Shown here piece by piece: positions 1 through 8,105 of a DNA stretch of 33,968 bases (position 1 is the stretch's first letter; each line of letters starts with the position of its first letter). The position numbers were made by a program, and so were the translations under genes. Origin of the DNA: Lachnospiraceae bacterium (lineage in GTDB: Bacteria > Bacillota > Clostridia > Lachnospirales > Lachnospiraceae). Below the pieces are notes generated by a model that saw only the letters and a list, made by a program, of their open reading frames with translations, ran no database searches and was not told the origin of the DNA. The stretch spans positions 1 to 33,968 of the forward strand of contig JAFORL010000158.1 in assembly GCA_017393285.1 (NCBI GenBank), read 5' to 3'.

Positions 1-31
1 AAGTAAAGTTAAAATTCAATTAATTACTTTG

Positions 32-125
32 AAAGTGTTTTCCGTAGTCAACAGAATGCATGCTGGCATGCAATTCTGCTTGAATACGTGAAAACCAGAC
101 CTGTATGAGTGTGTAGGCTAATAAG
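32..125. repeat. 94-bp direct repeat, copy 1 (long imperfect hairpin)
   Basis: This segment is repeated exactly at 247-340. Inside it, roughly 36-102 folds into one long stem. The core is GCATG-CTGG-CATGC, flanked by CAGAAT/ATTCTG and then TTTTC-CGTA/TACG-TGAAAA, with a few bulged bases. A single-stranded-looking tail ending in GGCTAATAAG follows. I do not recognise the family. It could be a structured RNA duplicated in tandem or a palindromic repetitive element. Confidence 0.85.
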
Positions 126-246
126 CCGGAACACGAATACAAGGTCAGGAATTGCGAGAGTAGCAAAGCTGCAGAGCAATTCACTTTCAAACACGGTGTA
201 GATTGCGAATACGGACAGTTGTGTTAACAGCTGCTTTTAAAGTAAT
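126..246. other. Spacer between the 94-bp repeats, with two smaller hairpins
   Basis: The spacer contains a stem GAATTGC...GCAATTC with an inner GTAGC/GCTGC stem, and a second stem CAGTTGT/ACAGCTG near its right end. No reading frame of note is present. With the two flanking repeats this makes a run of about 310 bp rich in secondary structure upstream of ilvA. Confidence 0.5.
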
Positions 247-340
247 AAAGTGTTTTCCGTAGTCAACAGAATGCATGCTGGCATGCAATTCTGCTTGAAT
301 ACGTGAAAACCAGACCTGTATGAGTGTGTAGGCTAATAAG
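247..340. repeat. 94-bp direct repeat, copy 2 (long imperfect hairpin)
   Basis: Base-for-base copy of 32-125, with a period of 215 bp. Right after it comes a short motif (338-364) resembling 2058-2084 near recA, which suggests the unit belongs to a dispersed family. Confidence 0.85.
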
Positions 341-410
341 CAAATCCCTTTCATAGACTGTGGTGATGCAAGTGGTATTTGGTGAGAGGTTTTTCTATGT
401 GTATGGGATT

Positions 411-454
411 TTCAAGAAGTTATACTTGAAAGCCCCTAATAATAGTGCTAGAAT
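411..454 (+). promoter_or_regulatory. ilvA promoter with an inverted repeat over the -35
   Basis: TTGAAA (426-431) and TAGAAT (449-454) are separated by 17 bp, a good housekeeping-sigma promoter. An inverted repeat TTCAAG (411-416) / CTTGAA (425-430) overlaps the -35 box and could be an operator. The regulator is unknown. Confidence 0.6.
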
Positions 455-521
455 AGTAACAAAAAGAGTTGTATACCAAAATTGTATGTGAACATACAAA
501 AAAGAAAAGAGGTAATCTACG

Positions 522-1742
522 ATGTTGACATTAGAAAAGTTCGAAGAGGCTTCGGATGTGGTTAAGAAGGTTATTAATCGTACCAAATTACAATATAGCG
601 AATATTTCTCTGCTACATCTGGAAACAAAGTGTACTTGAAACCGGAAAATATGCAATATACAGGTGCATATAAGGTGCGTGGTGCTTATTATAAGATTAG
701 CACACTTTCAAAGGCAGATCGAGAAAAAGGCTTAATTACAGCTTCTGCTGGTAATCACGCACAAGGAGTAGCTTATGCAGCAAAATTATATGGATGTAAG
801 GCGACAATTGTTATGCCTACAACGACTCCTTTGATTAAGGTAAATCGTACAAAAGCATATGGTGCAGATGTGGTGCTTCATGGAAATGTGTATGATGATG
901 CTTGTGCACATGCTTTGAAAATAGCAGAAGAAACAGGGGGAACCTTCATTCACCCATTTGATGATGAACAGGTTGCAACTGGTCAAGGTACCATTGCGAT
1001 GGAAATATTTAAAGATTTGCCAACAGTAGATATTATTTTGGTACCGGTTGGTGGTGGCGGACTAGCGACTGGTGTATCCACTTTAGCAAAAATGCTTAAT
1101 CCTAATGTAAAAGTAATCGGTGTAGAACCAGCTGGAGCTAGTTGTTTACAAGAATCCTTGAAGCAAGGTAAGGTAGTTTCTTTACCTAATGTAGACACAA
1201 TTGCAGATGGTACTGCGGTAAAGACACCAGGAAAGACTATTTTCCCATATTTACAAAAAAATATCGATGATATCATTACCATTGATGATCATGAGTTAAT
1301 TGTAGCCTTTTTGGATATGATGGAAAATCATAAAATGGTTGTTGAAAATTCAGGTTTGCTTACTGTGGCTGCCTTAAATCATTTGGATTGCAAAGGAAAG
1401 AAAGTAGTTTCTGTGTTGAGTGGAGGAAATATGGATGTAATTACGATTTCTTCTGTCGTACAACATGGATTGATTCAAAGAGGACGTGTATTTACTATTT
1501 CTGTACGTTTACCAGATCGTCCGGGAGAATTAGTAAATGTGGCAAATATAATTGCAGAACACCAAGGAAATGTAATTCGTTTGGATCACAATCAGTTTGT
1601 CAGCATTAACAGAAATAGTGCAGTGGAATTAAAAATAACAATGGAAGCATTTGGACATGATCATAAAAATGAAATTATAAATGCCTTGGAAGAAAAAGGT
1701 TATAGACCTAGAATGGAAGAACCTAAGAGTATGTACAATTAA
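522..1742 (+). CDS. ilvA: Threonine ammonia-lyase (threonine dehydratase)
   Basis: PLP enzyme that deaminates L-threonine to 2-oxobutanoate and ammonia, either feeding isoleucine synthesis or degrading threonine. The 406 residues match the medium-length form. Residues 1-320 are the PLP fold: the Schiff-base lysine is K51 in TGAYKVRGA, and the phosphate-binding loop is the glycine run in VPVGGGGLATG. Residues about 330-400 form a C-terminal ACT-like regulatory domain (TISVRLPDRPGELVNVANII), so effector control by an amino acid is likely. The ATG has an AAGAGG-type ribosome site. The gene stands alone behind its own promoter, with no ilv or leu genes beside it, so I cannot tell a biosynthetic from a catabolic role. 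Confidence 0.95.
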   Translation: MLTLEKFEEASDVVKKVINRTKLQYSEYFSATSGNKVYLKPENMQYTGAYKVRGAYYKISTLSKADREKGLITASAGNHAQGVAYAAKLYGCKATIVMPTTTPLIKVNRTKAYGADVVLHGNVYDDACAHALKIAEETGGTFIHPFDDEQVATGQGTIAMEIFKDLPTVDIILVPVGGGGLATGVSTLAKMLNPNVKVIGVEPAGASCLQESLKQGKVVSLPNVDTIADGTAVKTPGKTIFPYLQKNIDDIITIDDHELIVAFLDMMENHKMVVENSGLLTVAALNHLDCKGKKVVSVLSGGNMDVITISSVVQHGLIQRGRVFTISVRLPDRPGELVNVANIIAEHQGNVIRLDHNQFVSINRNSAVELKITMEAFGHDHKNEIINALEEKGYRPRMEEPKSMYN

Positions 1743-1762
1743 TTCATTGTCTCACTTTATAA

Positions 1763-1836
1763 CTGGGGAGATAGTAGGTTACGAGGTCGGCGAAGCAGGA
1801 AGCCCATTGGCTTCAGACAATGGGTAGTTCACCAAG
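1763..1836 (+). pseudogene. Decayed TnpB C-terminus / IS200-IS605 right-end remnant
   Basis: One frame reads TGEIVGYEVGEAGSPLASDNG and then TAG at 1825-1827, which resembles the extreme C-terminus of IS605-type TnpB proteins. The DNA has the AGCAGGAAGCCC block, a stem CCCATTG/CAATGGG and TAGTTCAC, the pattern usual at the right end of these elements, where the guide (omega) RNA is encoded. Nothing of the TnpB body remains upstream, so only a footprint is left. Family knowledge is from memory, without a search. Confidence 0.65.
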
Positions 1837-1940
1837 TAGATGACGTATGGCGTATTTTTTCTATAAATACCAGTTTATCTGGAAAAGGTAAAGTCGTATG
1901 CCAAGGGGCAAGTCCTTTTAGAATTTCCAAATTACAAAAC

Positions 1941-1987
1941 AGGCTGCATATCATGCACTTTCTTGGTGCTTGGTATGCAGCCTTTAT
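1941..1987 (+). terminator. Probable terminator downstream of ilvA
   Basis: AGGCTGCATA (1941-1950) pairs with TATGCAGCCT (1974-1983), and an inner GCAC/GTGC stem extends the hairpin. A T-rich stretch follows. It lies 200 bp past the ilvA stop, beyond the TnpB footprint. Confidence 0.5.
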
Positions 1988-2029
1988 TTATGTAATAGGA
2001 AATTGCGATGCAATTTCCTATTACATAAA
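1987..2029. repeat. Perfect 20-bp palindrome with a 3-nt loop
   Basis: Bases 1987-2006 pair perfectly with 2010-2029 around the loop GAT. With A's before and T's after, it could be a bidirectional terminator, but the absence of any mismatch also fits a short palindromic repetitive element. Confidence 0.7.
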
Positions 2030-2057
2030 ACGCAATCCTAGGATCTGCATTGCAGTG

Positions 2058-2084
2058 AAGCAATTCCCTTTCCTATACTGTTGT
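2058..2084. repeat. Short motif similar to 338-364
   Basis: AAGCAATTCCCTTTC... here aligns with AAGCAAATCCCTTTC... at 338-364, with about five differences over 27 bases. Both follow hairpin-forming DNA. It may be the conserved edge of a dispersed intergenic element. Confidence 0.4.
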
Positions 2085-2285
2085 ACCTGCTTTGCTCAAG
2101 AAAAATGATGATATACTTGTTGGATAAAGGCAGTGTTACAGGGTGTGACATTTTATTCTAAATTAATTATTATAAAATTTAGAAAAAAATTATAAAAAAG
2201 TCATTTACAATGGGATAAAAGTGTTGCTAAAATAAAGCCGTCTTGATATGCAAAAAGAATAAAAAGTAGCTTGTCTAGTAGAAGC

Positions 2286-2385
2286 AGTTTAGCCAAGAAC
2301 ATGGATAAAGTGTCAGTTAAACTGGTTTTAAAGTAAAAAGGTAGCCATAGTTTAGCAGAGAACACGCATAAGGTGTCAGATAAAC
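2286..2385. repeat. Two imperfect direct repeats upstream of recA
   Basis: Copies at 2286-2323 and 2349-2385 (63-bp period) share AGTTTAGC, AGAACA, ATAA, GTGTCAG and TAAAC. Each begins with GTTTA and ends with TAAAC, so each can form its own stem-loop. No gene is supported in this stretch; from 2086 to the recA promoter I see only these repeats and a weak hairpin near 2455-2500. Confidence 0.5.
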
Positions 2386-2527
2386 AAAATGAAAAAAGCT
2401 GGACACTTTGTTCATTATGGGAATCTGCCCAATAGAAAAATACATACAAAAAAATCCTTAGCCTGCAAGCAGTCACGGTTATTAGGGATTCATTTTTCTG
2501 CTCGGCTGAACAGGTAAAAAAATCTAC

Positions 2528-2575
2528 TTGACTTTTTAGAAAAGATATATTATTCTTATATAGAACAAATGTTCG
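2528..2575 (+). promoter_or_regulatory. recA promoter with LexA (SOS) box
   Basis: TTGACT (2528-2533) and TATTCT (2551-2556) lie 17 bp apart. Just downstream, AGAACAAATGTTCG (2562-2575) fits the Firmicutes LexA operator pattern CGAACnnnnGTTCG with one mismatch and would cover the transcription start. This indicates DNA-damage induction of recA. Confidence 0.75.
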
Positions 2576-2594
2576 TGGTAAAGGAGAGAACAAG

Positions 2595-3641
2595 ATGGAG
2601 AAGAATACAAATAAAATGAAAGCGTTAGAAGCTGCCTTATCTCAAATTGAAAAGCAATTTGGAAAAGGTTCTGTTATGAAATTAGGTGATAAAGGCGCAC
2701 ATATGCAGATAGAAACAGTGCCTACAGGGTCTTTAAGTTTAGACTTGGCATTAGGAATGGGTGGCGTTCCAAAAGGACGTATTATAGAAATTTATGGTCC
2801 TGAGTCAAGTGGTAAGACAACGGTTGCTTTGCATATGGTTGCTGAGGTGCAAAAGGCTGGCGGTATTGCAGGCTTTATTGATGCAGAGCATGCCTTGGAT
2901 CCTGCCTATGCAAGTAATATTGGAGTGGATATTGAGAATTTATATATTTCTCAACCAGATAACGGAGAACAGGCATTAGAAATCACAGAAACCATGGTGC
3001 GTTCTGGTGCTGTGGATATTTTGATTGTGGATTCAGTTGCTGCTTTGGTTCCAAAAGCAGAAATTGATGGTGATATGGGAGATTCTCATGTGGGCTTACA
3101 AGCTAGATTAATGTCACAAGCCTTGAGAAAATTAACAGCGGTAATTAGTAAGTCTAATTGTATTGTAATATTTATTAACCAGTTACGTGAAAAAGTTGGT
3201 GTTATGTTTGGTAATCCAGAGACTACTACAGGTGGTCGCGCTTTGAAGTTCTACTCATCCATTCGTATGGACGTAAGAAGAATTGAAACGTTAAAGCAAA
3301 ACGGAGAGGCAATTGGTAATAGAACCAGAATACGTATTGTTAAAAATAAAATCGCACCTCCTTTCAAAGAAGCAGAATTTGATATTATGTTTGGAGAGGG
3401 AATCTCAAGAACAGGTGATGTATTAGATTTAGCTGCTAGTGAGGGCGTTGTAAGTAAGAGTGGCGCTTGGTATGCCTATGAAGGAACCAAAATAGGACAA
3501 GGTAGAGAAAATGCGAAAGCATATTTAAAGGAAAATCCAGCTGTATTTGACGAAATAGAGAAGAAAGTGAGAGAGCGTTTCTCTTTGGAAACAATTCCGC
3601 AAGAAGAAAATGATACAGAAGAATTATTAGATGAAGAATAA
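2595..3641 (+). CDS. recA: Recombinase RecA
   Basis: ATP-dependent strand-exchange protein for homologous recombination and co-protease for LexA cleavage. The 348 residues are the usual length. Walker A GPESSGKT lies at residues 68-75, Walker B is the hydrophobic run ending in D (VDILIVDS), and the loop-2 region [19 protein letters not shown] is intact. The C-terminus is acidic ([12 protein letters not shown]), as in the family. The ATG is preceded by AAAGGAGAG. The SOS box in the promoter makes regulation by LexA likely. It is followed by a hairpin and then recX, the usual neighbour. TnpB footprints lie on both sides, but the gene itself is whole. Confidence 0.99.
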   Translation: MEKNTNKMKALEAALSQIEKQFGKGSVMKLGDKGAHMQIETVPTGSLSLDLALGMGGVPKGRIIEIYGPESSGKTTVALHMVAEVQKAGGIAGFIDAEHALDPAYASNIGVDIENLYISQPDNGEQALEITETMVRSGAVDILIVDSVAALVPKAEIDGDMGDSHVGLQARLMSQALRKLTAVISKSNCIVIFINQLREKVGVMFGNPETTTGGRALKFYSSIRMDVRRIETLKQNGEAIGNRTRIRIVKNKIAPPFKEAEFDIMFGEGISRTGDVLDLAASEGVVSKSGAWYAYEGTKIGQGRENAKAYLKENPAVFDEIEKKVRERFSLETIPQEENDTEELLDEE

Positions 3642-3646
3642 GGTTG

Positions 3647-3677
3647 AATCAGGAGCAGAGTGTATTGCTCCTGATTT
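3647..3677 (+). terminator. Hairpin after recA (terminator or attenuator)
   Basis: AATCAGGAGCA (3647-3657) pairs perfectly with TGCTCCTGATT (3666-3676) across an 8-nt loop. The following bases are not a strong T-run, so some transcription may continue into recX. Confidence 0.6.
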
Positions 3678-3789
3678 GCTTATGGGGGCGTAATGTAAGC
3701 GGATTCTCTTAAATAAAACTGTTAGAATCTTAGTCTACATAATTTAAAAACGATGTTTTGTTTGTGTGACTGATACAAATAGCATGAAT

Positions 3790-3890
3790 GCAATCATACA
3801 TAGGGCAGGGACTGCACAAATTAACGCTTGTGGAGATCCTAGGTTAGGAAAGCAGGAAGCCCGATGGCTTCGAATCACAGGTTGTTTACA
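3790..3890 (+). pseudogene. Second decayed TnpB C-terminus, frameshifted, between recA and recX
   Basis: One frame reads HRAGTAQINACGDPR, a TnpB C-terminal motif. A +1 shift then continues as VRKAGSPMASNHRLFT, the same kind of tail as at 1763-1836. The DNA shares GGAGAT, TAGGTTA and AAGCAGGAAGCCC with the first footprint. The first part is in frame with recX and adds a false N-terminus to its reading frame. Only the tail of the transposon gene is left. Confidence 0.65.
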
Positions 3891-3909
3891 AAGGAAAAGG
3901 TGCAAGATA

Positions 3910-4536
3910 ATGGAAGTAACAGATATAGTTAAGTATGGGAAATATAAATATTTGGTCTATTTGAATATGGAATTTGCATTTTGGCTAAGTTGGAAAGAAT
4001 TATATTTTTGGAAAATTCAAAAAGGAAATAATCTGACGCAGCTGCAATATGACAAAATTATGAAAGAAACGGTATTGGAAAAATGCAAAAGAAAGGCATT
4101 TGCTTATTTACAATACGGTGATTGTACAGAACTTGAGTTACGGACAAAATTAAAAAGACAAAAGTATATTGATCCTATCATTGATCAGGTAATAGATTAT
4201 CTTTACCAATATGCATATATTGATGACCAAAGATATGTGGAGAATTTTTTGTTGGCATACAAAAATACAAAAAGTAAAAGATGGATGGAAATGAGATTAA
4301 AACAAAAAGGTATTCCAAAAGAATGGATGGAATTGTTGGAAAAAGAAGACAATATGGATGAGGTTCCTTTAAGAAAAGAAATAAAAAAGAAAGTGAAAGG
4401 TAGGAGCACGATTGGTTTTAAGGAACAGCAGCGTATTTTGGCTTCTGTTTGTAGAAAGGGTTTTTCTTTTCAAAAAGCAAAAGAAGTATTGCAGGAGCAA
4501 GTTACTGTTAAATATGAGTTTTCTAAAGAATGCTAA
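3910..4536 (+). CDS. recX: Regulatory protein RecX
   Basis: RecX proteins bind the RecA filament and restrain it. The product is 208 residues, all alpha-helical in character, with RecX-type repeats such as AFAYLQYGDCTELELRTKLKRQKYIDPIIDQVIDYLYQ and YIDDQRYVENFLLAYKN. I chose ATG 3910 (MEVTDIVKYGK), which has an AAAGG site upstream. The frame is open back to 3766, but those 48 codons encode a TnpB tail remnant, not RecX. The position just after recA supports the call. Residues 1-50 are more divergent than the rest. Confidence 0.85.
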   Translation: MEVTDIVKYGKYKYLVYLNMEFAFWLSWKELYFWKIQKGNNLTQLQYDKIMKETVLEKCKRKAFAYLQYGDCTELELRTKLKRQKYIDPIIDQVIDYLYQYAYIDDQRYVENFLLAYKNTKSKRWMEMRLKQKGIPKEWMELLEKEDNMDEVPLRKEIKKKVKGRSTIGFKEQQRILASVCRKGFSFQKAKEVLQEQVTVKYEFSKEC

Positions 4537-4664
4537 TTGTAAAAAAAATTGAAAACTCAAGAACTCCTCTTGCATTTAGCTTGACTTTTGTGTCAAAAAA
4601 GGATAAAATTTATATATTGTGTAGTATGCACAGTAAAGAAAATTGAATAGGGAGGTGTTCGAGT

Positions 4665-6224
4665 GTGGACGCAAAGCTAATTATTGCTTTTGTTGTTTTT
4701 CTTGTTATACTCGTCGTCGCCGTTTTTGCTACTTGGAAATTAGCGATATCTAATAGAATTAAGAATTATGAAGCTAAAGTAGGAAGTGCAGAGGAAAGAG
4801 CGCGTGAAATTAAGGATGCAGCCATTAAAGAAGCTGTAACTTTGAAAAAGGAAGCTAAGATTGAAGCGCAAGAGGCTGCATTAAAAACAAAAAACGAAGT
4901 TGACAGAGAAGTAAAAGAAAGAAGAGCAGAAGTGCAACGCTACGAAAAACGTGTTTTGAGTAAAGAAGAAAATTTAGATCGAAAGACGGAAGCACTTGAA
5001 AAGAAGGAATCGAAACTCAACAGTAAGGAAGCTGAGATTGAAAGAATCAGGGAAGAAACCCTTACATTGCACAACAAACAGTTGCAAGAGTTGGAGAAGA
5101 TTTCTGGATTGACCTCCGAAGAAGCAAAAGAATATCTTTTGAAAACTGTTGAAGAAGAAGTAAAACATGAAACTGCTGTTATGATCAAAGAGATGGAAAA
5201 TCGTGCAAAAGAAGAAGCAGATAAGAAAGCAAAGGATTATGTTGTAACTGCAATTCAAAAATGTGCGGTGGATCATGTTTCAGAGACTACAATTTCCGTG
5301 GTGCAATTACCAAATGATGAAATGAAAGGTCGCATTATTGGTCGAGAAGGAAGAAATATTCGTACATTAGAAACATTAACTGGGGTAGATTTGATTATTG
5401 ATGATACACCGGAAGCTGTTATTTTGTCTGGATTTGATCCTGTGAGAAGAGAAGTGGCTAGAATTGCTTTGGAAAAATTAATTGTTGATGGAAGAATTCA
5501 TCCAGCAAGAATTGAAGAAATGGTAGAAAAAGCACAACGTGAAGTAGAAGTTATGATGAAAGAAGAAGGAGAGGCAGCAACTTTAGAGGTTGGTGTGCAT
5601 AGTATTCATATGGAATTGATTAAACTTCTTGGTAAGTTAAAATTCCGTACAAGTTTTGGTCAGAATGCTTTGAAGCACTCCATTGAGGTTGCGCATTTAT
5701 CTGGTTTATTGGCTGGAGAAATTGGTCTAGACGTTAGAATGGCTAAAAGAGCTGGTCTCTTACATGACATTGGTAAGGCTGTAGATCGAGAAATGGAAGG
5801 CTCTCATATTGAATTAGGTGCAAATTTATGTCGTAAGTACAAAGAGGCACCACTAATCATAAATGCAGTGGAAGCACATCATGGAGATGTAGAACCACAA
5901 AGCTTGATTGCGTGCATTGTACAAGCAGCAGATGCTATTTCAGCGGCGAGACCAGGTGCTCGAAGAGAAACGTTGGAAACTTATACAAACAGATTAAAAC
6001 AGTTAGAAGATATTACAAACGGCTTTGAGGGTGTTGATAAATCATTTGCTATTCAGGCTGGTAGAGAAGTACGTATTATGGTTGTGCCAGATCAAGTTAG
6101 TGATGAAGATATGGTATTGCTTGCTAGAGGTATTTCTAAACAGATTGAAGAGGAAATGGAATATCCGGGTCAAATTAAAGTAAATGTAATACGTGAGTCT
6201 CGCGTGACAGATTATGCGAAGTAG
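4665..6224 (+). CDS. rny: Ribonuclease Y
   Basis: Membrane-anchored endoribonuclease that starts mRNA decay in Firmicutes. Start is GTG 4665 behind GGGAGG. Order of parts in 519 residues: one N-terminal membrane helix (about 4-24), a long charged coiled coil (about 30-200, rich in E and K), a KH RNA-binding domain (about 210-275, with [15 protein letters not shown]), and an HD phosphohydrolase domain (about 335-430) with the metal site LLHDIGK intact. The length matches the family. It is monocistronic, followed by a strong terminator. Confidence 0.97.
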   Translation: MDAKLIIAFVVFLVILVVAVFATWKLAISNRIKNYEAKVGSAEERAREIKDAAIKEAVTLKKEAKIEAQEAALKTKNEVDREVKERRAEVQRYEKRVLSKEENLDRKTEALEKKESKLNSKEAEIERIREETLTLHNKQLQELEKISGLTSEEAKEYLLKTVEEEVKHETAVMIKEMENRAKEEADKKAKDYVVTAIQKCAVDHVSETTISVVQLPNDEMKGRIIGREGRNIRTLETLTGVDLIIDDTPEAVILSGFDPVRREVARIALEKLIVDGRIHPARIEEMVEKAQREVEVMMKEEGEAATLEVGVHSIHMELIKLLGKLKFRTSFGQNALKHSIEVAHLSGLLAGEIGLDVRMAKRAGLLHDIGKAVDREMEGSHIELGANLCRKYKEAPLIINAVEAHHGDVEPQSLIACIVQAADAISAARPGARRETLETYTNRLKQLEDITNGFEGVDKSFAIQAGREVRIMVVPDQVSDEDMVLLARGISKQIEEEMEYPGQIKVNVIRESRVTDYAK

Positions 6225-6308
6225 GAACGTATATTTATTACATTTAGATTGTGATCTTGTTATAGATGTCATGCAAAATGCATGGAACTATGATGAATAA
6301 AGAATGAT

Positions 6309-6344
6309 GATAGCCAAAGTTCATGTGACTTTGGCTATCTTTTT
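6309..6344 (+). terminator. Terminator after rny
   Basis: A 12-bp perfect stem (6309-6320 with 6328-6339, GATAGCCAAAGT) with a 7-nt loop is followed by five T's. Classic intrinsic terminator. Confidence 0.9.
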
Positions 6345-6364
6345 AGAAGTGAGGTAAAGAAATT

Positions 6365-7165
6365 ATGGAAAAGTTAGGATTTATTGGTGCTGGTAATATG
6401 GGATTTGCAATGTTGAAGGGAGCTTCTGGTGTGATGGAAGCTGGTATGTTGACCTACACAGATGTGAATCATGCTCGTTTAGAAGAAATTCAAAACGAGA
6501 CAGGTATTTTATGTACAGAAGATAATATTACATTAGCAAAGACAGTGAAATACATTGTATTAGCAGTGAAACCTCAATTTTTAGATGGCGTATTGGAAGA
6601 ATTAAAAGGGGTTGTAAATGAATCTCAAGTGATCATTTCTATTGCACCTGGTATTGCAATTGCACATTATAAAGAATATTTAGGTCAGAATATTAAGGTT
6701 GTACGTGCTATGCCAAACACACCTGCTTTGGTTAATGAAGGTATGAGTGGTATTTGTTTTTCTGATGATTCCTTTACGGAAGAAGAAAAGGAAATGGTTG
6801 AACGTTTCTTTTCTTCTTTTGGAAAGTTTGAAGTGGTAAATGAAGCACTTATGAATGCAGTGGTATGTGCCAGTGGTAGCTCGCCTGCTTACGTCTATAT
6901 GTTTATTGAGGCTTTGGCAGACAGTGCGGTAAAATATGGAATACCAAGAGACAAAGCGTATGTGTTTGCGGCACAAACTGTTTTAGGTTCTGCAAAAATG
7001 GTTTTGGAAACCAAGGAACATCCTGGAAAATTAAAAGATCAAGTATGTTCGCCAGGAGGAACAACAATTGCTGCAGTTTCTGCGTTAGAGGATGCAGGAT
7101 TTCGTTCCGCAATTATTAAGGCGGCAGATGCTTGTTTTGAAAAATCTGTATCTTTTGGAAAGTAA
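6365..7165 (+). CDS. proC: Pyrroline-5-carboxylate reductase
   Basis: Last step of proline synthesis: NAD(P)H-dependent reduction of pyrroline-5-carboxylate to L-proline in the cytosol. The 266 residues are the usual length. The N-terminal nucleotide-binding loop is GFIGAGNMGFAML (5-17), followed by AVKPQ. The C-terminal dimerisation and catalytic domain has the family signature around SPGGTTIAAVSALEDAGFR. The ATG has a GTGAGG site. It is followed after 9 nt by the NUDIX gene, probably co-transcribed. The proB gene of the same pathway is at 30613. Confidence 0.96.
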   Translation: MEKLGFIGAGNMGFAMLKGASGVMEAGMLTYTDVNHARLEEIQNETGILCTEDNITLAKTVKYIVLAVKPQFLDGVLEELKGVVNESQVIISIAPGIAIAHYKEYLGQNIKVVRAMPNTPALVNEGMSGICFSDDSFTEEEKEMVERFFSSFGKFEVVNEALMNAVVCASGSSPAYVYMFIEALADSAVKYGIPRDKAYVFAAQTVLGSAKMVLETKEHPGKLKDQVCSPGGTTIAAVSALEDAGFRSAIIKAADACFEKSVSFGK

Positions 7166-7174
7166 GGGAGTTTC

Positions 7175-7702
7175 ATGGAATATAAACGATTGAGTAGAAC
7201 ATTGGTACATGCTGGGCAAATTATAGATGTCTATACAGATCAGATGGAATTGCCAAATGGAAATACGGCAGATTGGGATTTTATTGGACATAAAGGTGCG
7301 GCAGCTTTTGTAGCAGAGACGGAAACAAATCAGATTGTAATGGTAAAGCAATATCGCAATGCGTTAGAAAGATATACTTTGGAAATACCAGCGGGAGGAA
7401 TAAATCCCGGGGAAGATTTTCAGACAGCAGCTGTAAGAGAACTAACAGAGGAAACCGGTTATCATGTGAAAAGCTGTGAACATTTGCTGGATGTATATAC
7501 AACTGTGGCTTTTTGCAATGAAAAAATAGGTATTTATTGTGGACGGGTTGGAGAAAAAGAATTGCAAAATTTGGACGAAGATGAATTTGTGGAGATTTGC
7601 ACCTATAGTTTAGAAGAATTGATTCAAATGATTCTAGAAGGAAAAATTCAAGATTCCAAAACAGTATCTGGTTTGTTGGCATATCATCAAAAGAAGAAAT
7701 AA
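7175..7702 (+). CDS. NUDIX hydrolase, probable ADP-ribose pyrophosphatase
   Basis: Cleaves nucleoside diphosphates linked to another group; the closest fit is the ADP-ribose pyrophosphatase (NudF/YqkG-like) group. In 175 residues the NUDIX box is complete: GGINPGEDFQTAAVRELTEE followed by TGY matches Gx5Ex7REUxEExGU. The N-terminal part (RTLVHAGQIIDVYTDQMELPNG) is typical of this subgroup. It starts 9 nt after proC with a GGGAG site, so it is probably part of that transcript. Substrate is inferred from the family only. Confidence 0.88.
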   Translation: MEYKRLSRTLVHAGQIIDVYTDQMELPNGNTADWDFIGHKGAAAFVAETETNQIVMVKQYRNALERYTLEIPAGGINPGEDFQTAAVRELTEETGYHVKSCEHLLDVYTTVAFCNEKIGIYCGRVGEKELQNLDEDEFVEICTYSLEELIQMILEGKIQDSKTVSGLLAYHQKKK

Positions 7703-8105
7703 GGCTATTTCATTCCGTAACAATGATGAGTCGATAAGATTATTTATAGAACATAAAAATAGGAAAAGAGGATTGTTACAACAAGATAGGTAGTGATAGG
7801 GGGGCACATATTTCGAATGTAGTTCCTATCACTACTTCTAAAAGTGACAGTCCTTTTTGTTTATTAAATTTGCCTGCTCTTTTATCTCAATCAAAGATGG
7901 TTTCTTTCTTTGAGTGAAGCGTTGTAACAAACCTTACGCAGTTGGGGGGTACAATCTCTGACTGCATTCAATGCCCTATGAGACTTGAATAAAAGTTTTG
8001 GCAATTTCCTTTTGAAAGGGCTGTGGTGTTTGATACAGATCTGGATGCTATTAAAAATAATTGTAAGCATAATTTATTGCAAAATGTATATAGTGTAAAG
8101 AAGAA
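7703..8105. other. Gene-free, structured intergenic region
   Basis: An outer inverted repeat TTGTTACAAC (7773-7782) / GTTGTAACAA (7921-7930) encloses a perfect 11-bp stem (7790-7800 / 7825-7835) and an imperfect stem (about 7886-7917). Further right, GCAGT/ACTGC (7939-7966) forms another hairpin. From about 7995 to 8127 one + frame gives a fragment including RAVVFDTDLDAIKNN, which vaguely resembles a methyltransferase motif but has no start and is too short to call. Confidence 0.5.

Noticed and set aside
395..628. Minus-strand frame across the ilvA promoter and start
   Set aside because: It overlaps a good promoter and the ilvA N-terminus and has no motif.
2201..2593. 130-codon open frame on the minus strand upstream of recA
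   Set aside because: It covers the recA promoter and LexA box, has a composition typical of random A+T-rich DNA, and shows no recognisable motif.
3766..3909. N-terminal 48 codons of the longest recX frame
   Set aside because: They resemble a TnpB tail, and ATG 3910 has a ribosome site and begins the RecX-like part.
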